DNA from: Bacillota bacterium
GTDB lineage: Bacteria > Bacillota_E > Symbiobacteriia > Symbiobacteriales > Symbiobacteriaceae
Assembly (NCBI GenBank): GCA_003242675.1
Contig: QGVE01000074.1
Location: 1 to 12,959 of the forward strand
Length of the DNA: 12,959 bases
Reading direction: 5' to 3'
In this document: one piece after another, positions 12,456 through 12,959 of the stretch
Numbering within the stretch: the stretch's first letter is position 1
Layout of the letters: each line of letters starts with the position of its first letter
Made by a program: the position numbers and the translations under genes
The notes under the pieces: model-generated
Databases searched by the model: none
What the model was told of the DNA's origin: nothing
The model's input: the letters and a program-made list of their open reading frames with translations, nothing else

Positions 12456-12959
12456 TCAGTCCGTCGCTCCGGTGCCCGGGTCCGTGGGGGTCCCGGGTCC
12501 CGTCCGGGCGGGGTCGCTGCCGCCGGGGGCGTTCGGCGCCGACCGCGTCCGGGGAGCGGCCGGCGTGCCGGTGCGCCCCGGCAGCACGCTGCCCTGCTGC
12601 ATCCGGCCGCCGGCCCCGGGCCCGGCCGAGGTCGCCCGCTGCGTCATCGCCGCCAGCTCGGTCAGGAACTCGGTGATCGGCCGGCCTGACCGCACCGCTG
12701 CGGTGATCTCGGCAAGGCGGGCACGGTCGCCCTCGTCGTTGACGACCCGGATGTCCGCCAGGCGCGGGCACGCGTTGCGCACCCGCTCCAGCGGATCGGC
12801 TGCGGCGGTGGTGACCGTGCGGGCGGCGCGGCCGGTCGCGGTCGCCGTGTTGGTGCGGGCGGCAGTGCCCGTCGCGGTCGCCGTGTTCATGGGCGCGGCG
12901 GAGCCGGTTCCGGCGGCGGGGCCGGTGCCGGTGGCGGCGCCGGTGCGGGCACCCAGCCC
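12456..12959 (-). CDS. YhcN/YlaJ-like protein with Thr/Ala/Gly repeats, 3' part only
   Basis: The frame is open from the right edge to the stop at 12456 (167 residues seen), so the N-terminus, and any lipoprotein signal, lies outside the window. An internal ATG at 12888-12890 has no ribosome-binding site and falls within the repeats, so it is not taken as the start. The visible part begins with Gly/Ala/Thr/Pro-rich repeats, including two 12-residue copies of NTATATG(T/R)AART. Next comes a folded segment (ADPLERVRNACPRLADIRVV, then ARLAEITAAVRSGRPITEFLTELAAMTQRA), then a Pro/Gly/Thr-rich tail. The RSGRP-x2-FL-x2-L segment resembles the end of the YhcN/YlaJ sporulation lipoprotein family (PF09580). 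That assignment is from memory of the family and is moderate. Function of such proteins is in the spore envelope, where known. Confidence 0.55.
   Translation of the reverse strand, partial: GLGARTGAATGTGPAAGTGSAAPMNTATATGTAARTNTATATGRAARTVTTAAADPLERVRNACPRLADIRVVNDEGDRARLAEITAAVRSGRPITEFLTELAAMTQRATSAGPGAGGRMQQGSVLPGRTGTPAAPRTRSAPNAPGGSDPARTGPGTPTDPGTGATD
12817..12888 (-). repeat. Two 36-bp direct repeats within the YhcN/YlaJ-like gene
   Basis: The block 12817-12852 is repeated at 12853-12888 with only a few differences; each copy encodes 12 residues of the form NTATATGxAART. More degenerate Ala/Thr/Gly-rich sequence continues to the right edge. The in-frame unit length indicates expansion by slippage or unequal recombination within a coding linker. 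Confidence 0.7.

Noticed and set aside
1..12959. tRNA, rRNA, riboswitch, insertion sequence, prophage or defence-system genes
   Set aside because: I looked on both strands and saw no tRNA-like fold, rRNA segment, known riboswitch core, transposase, integrase or defence domain.

Overview
The window is about 13 kb of very GC-rich bacterial DNA. Every gene I can support lies on the minus strand, so the text runs in the direction of transcription, from high to low coordinates. The core order is yicC, remA, gmk, rpoZ, coaBC, priA, def, fmt, then rsmB. This is the conserved housekeeping block of Bacillota (in Bacillus subtilis yloC-remA-gmk-rpoZ-coaBC-priA-def-fmt-rsmB). Presence of remA, a YhcN/YlaJ-like protein and strong GGAGG ribosome-binding sites, combined with this base composition and frequent GTG and TTG starts, points to a high-GC Bacillota such as Symbiobacterium or a near relative. 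That genus assignment is inference, not proven here.

Layout: (12456-12959) the 3' part of a repeat-rich YhcN/YlaJ-like protein that enters from the right edge, followed by a long perfect hairpin. (11406-12284) yicC, whose first ~35 codons are garbled by a G-run-rich patch. (10241-11370) remA, gmk and rpoZ, tightly packed; gmk and rpoZ overlap by ATGA. A 12-bp perfect hairpin then precedes coaBC. (5075-10150) coaBC, priA, def and fmt, overlapping or nearly so. (4242-4949) a YugP-type membrane zinc peptidase ending in a hairpin. (3711-4058) a small unknown protein. (2255-3634) rsmB with its own promoter candidate. (1423-2193) a putative lipoprotein whose ribosome-binding site sits in a hairpin. 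(991-1422) a 432-base gap with an AT-rich inverted repeat, four degenerate ~40-bp tandem repeats and a hairpin with its T-tract on the opposite (plus) strand. (262-990) a FatA-type acyl-ACP thioesterase. (1-28) the first codons of another gene leaving the left edge, with a good promoter and ribosome-binding site.

Functionally the block joins nucleotide and cofactor supply (gmk, coaBC), RNA polymerase assembly (rpoZ), replication restart (priA), initiator-Met formylation and deformylation (fmt, def), rRNA methylation (rsmB), RNA turnover (yicC) and matrix-gene regulation (remA). The zinc peptidase, unknown protein, lipoprotein and thioesterase are lineage-specific insertions around rsmB.

I found no mobile element, CRISPR array, tRNA, rRNA or defence system, and no convincing new multi-gene system. 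The most notable observations are the corrupted yicC 5' end, the double motif substitution in the CoaC half of CoaBC, the acidic tail on Def, the plus-oriented terminator downstream of tandem repeats in the 991-1422 gap, and perfect hairpins with poor T-tracts in several gaps.
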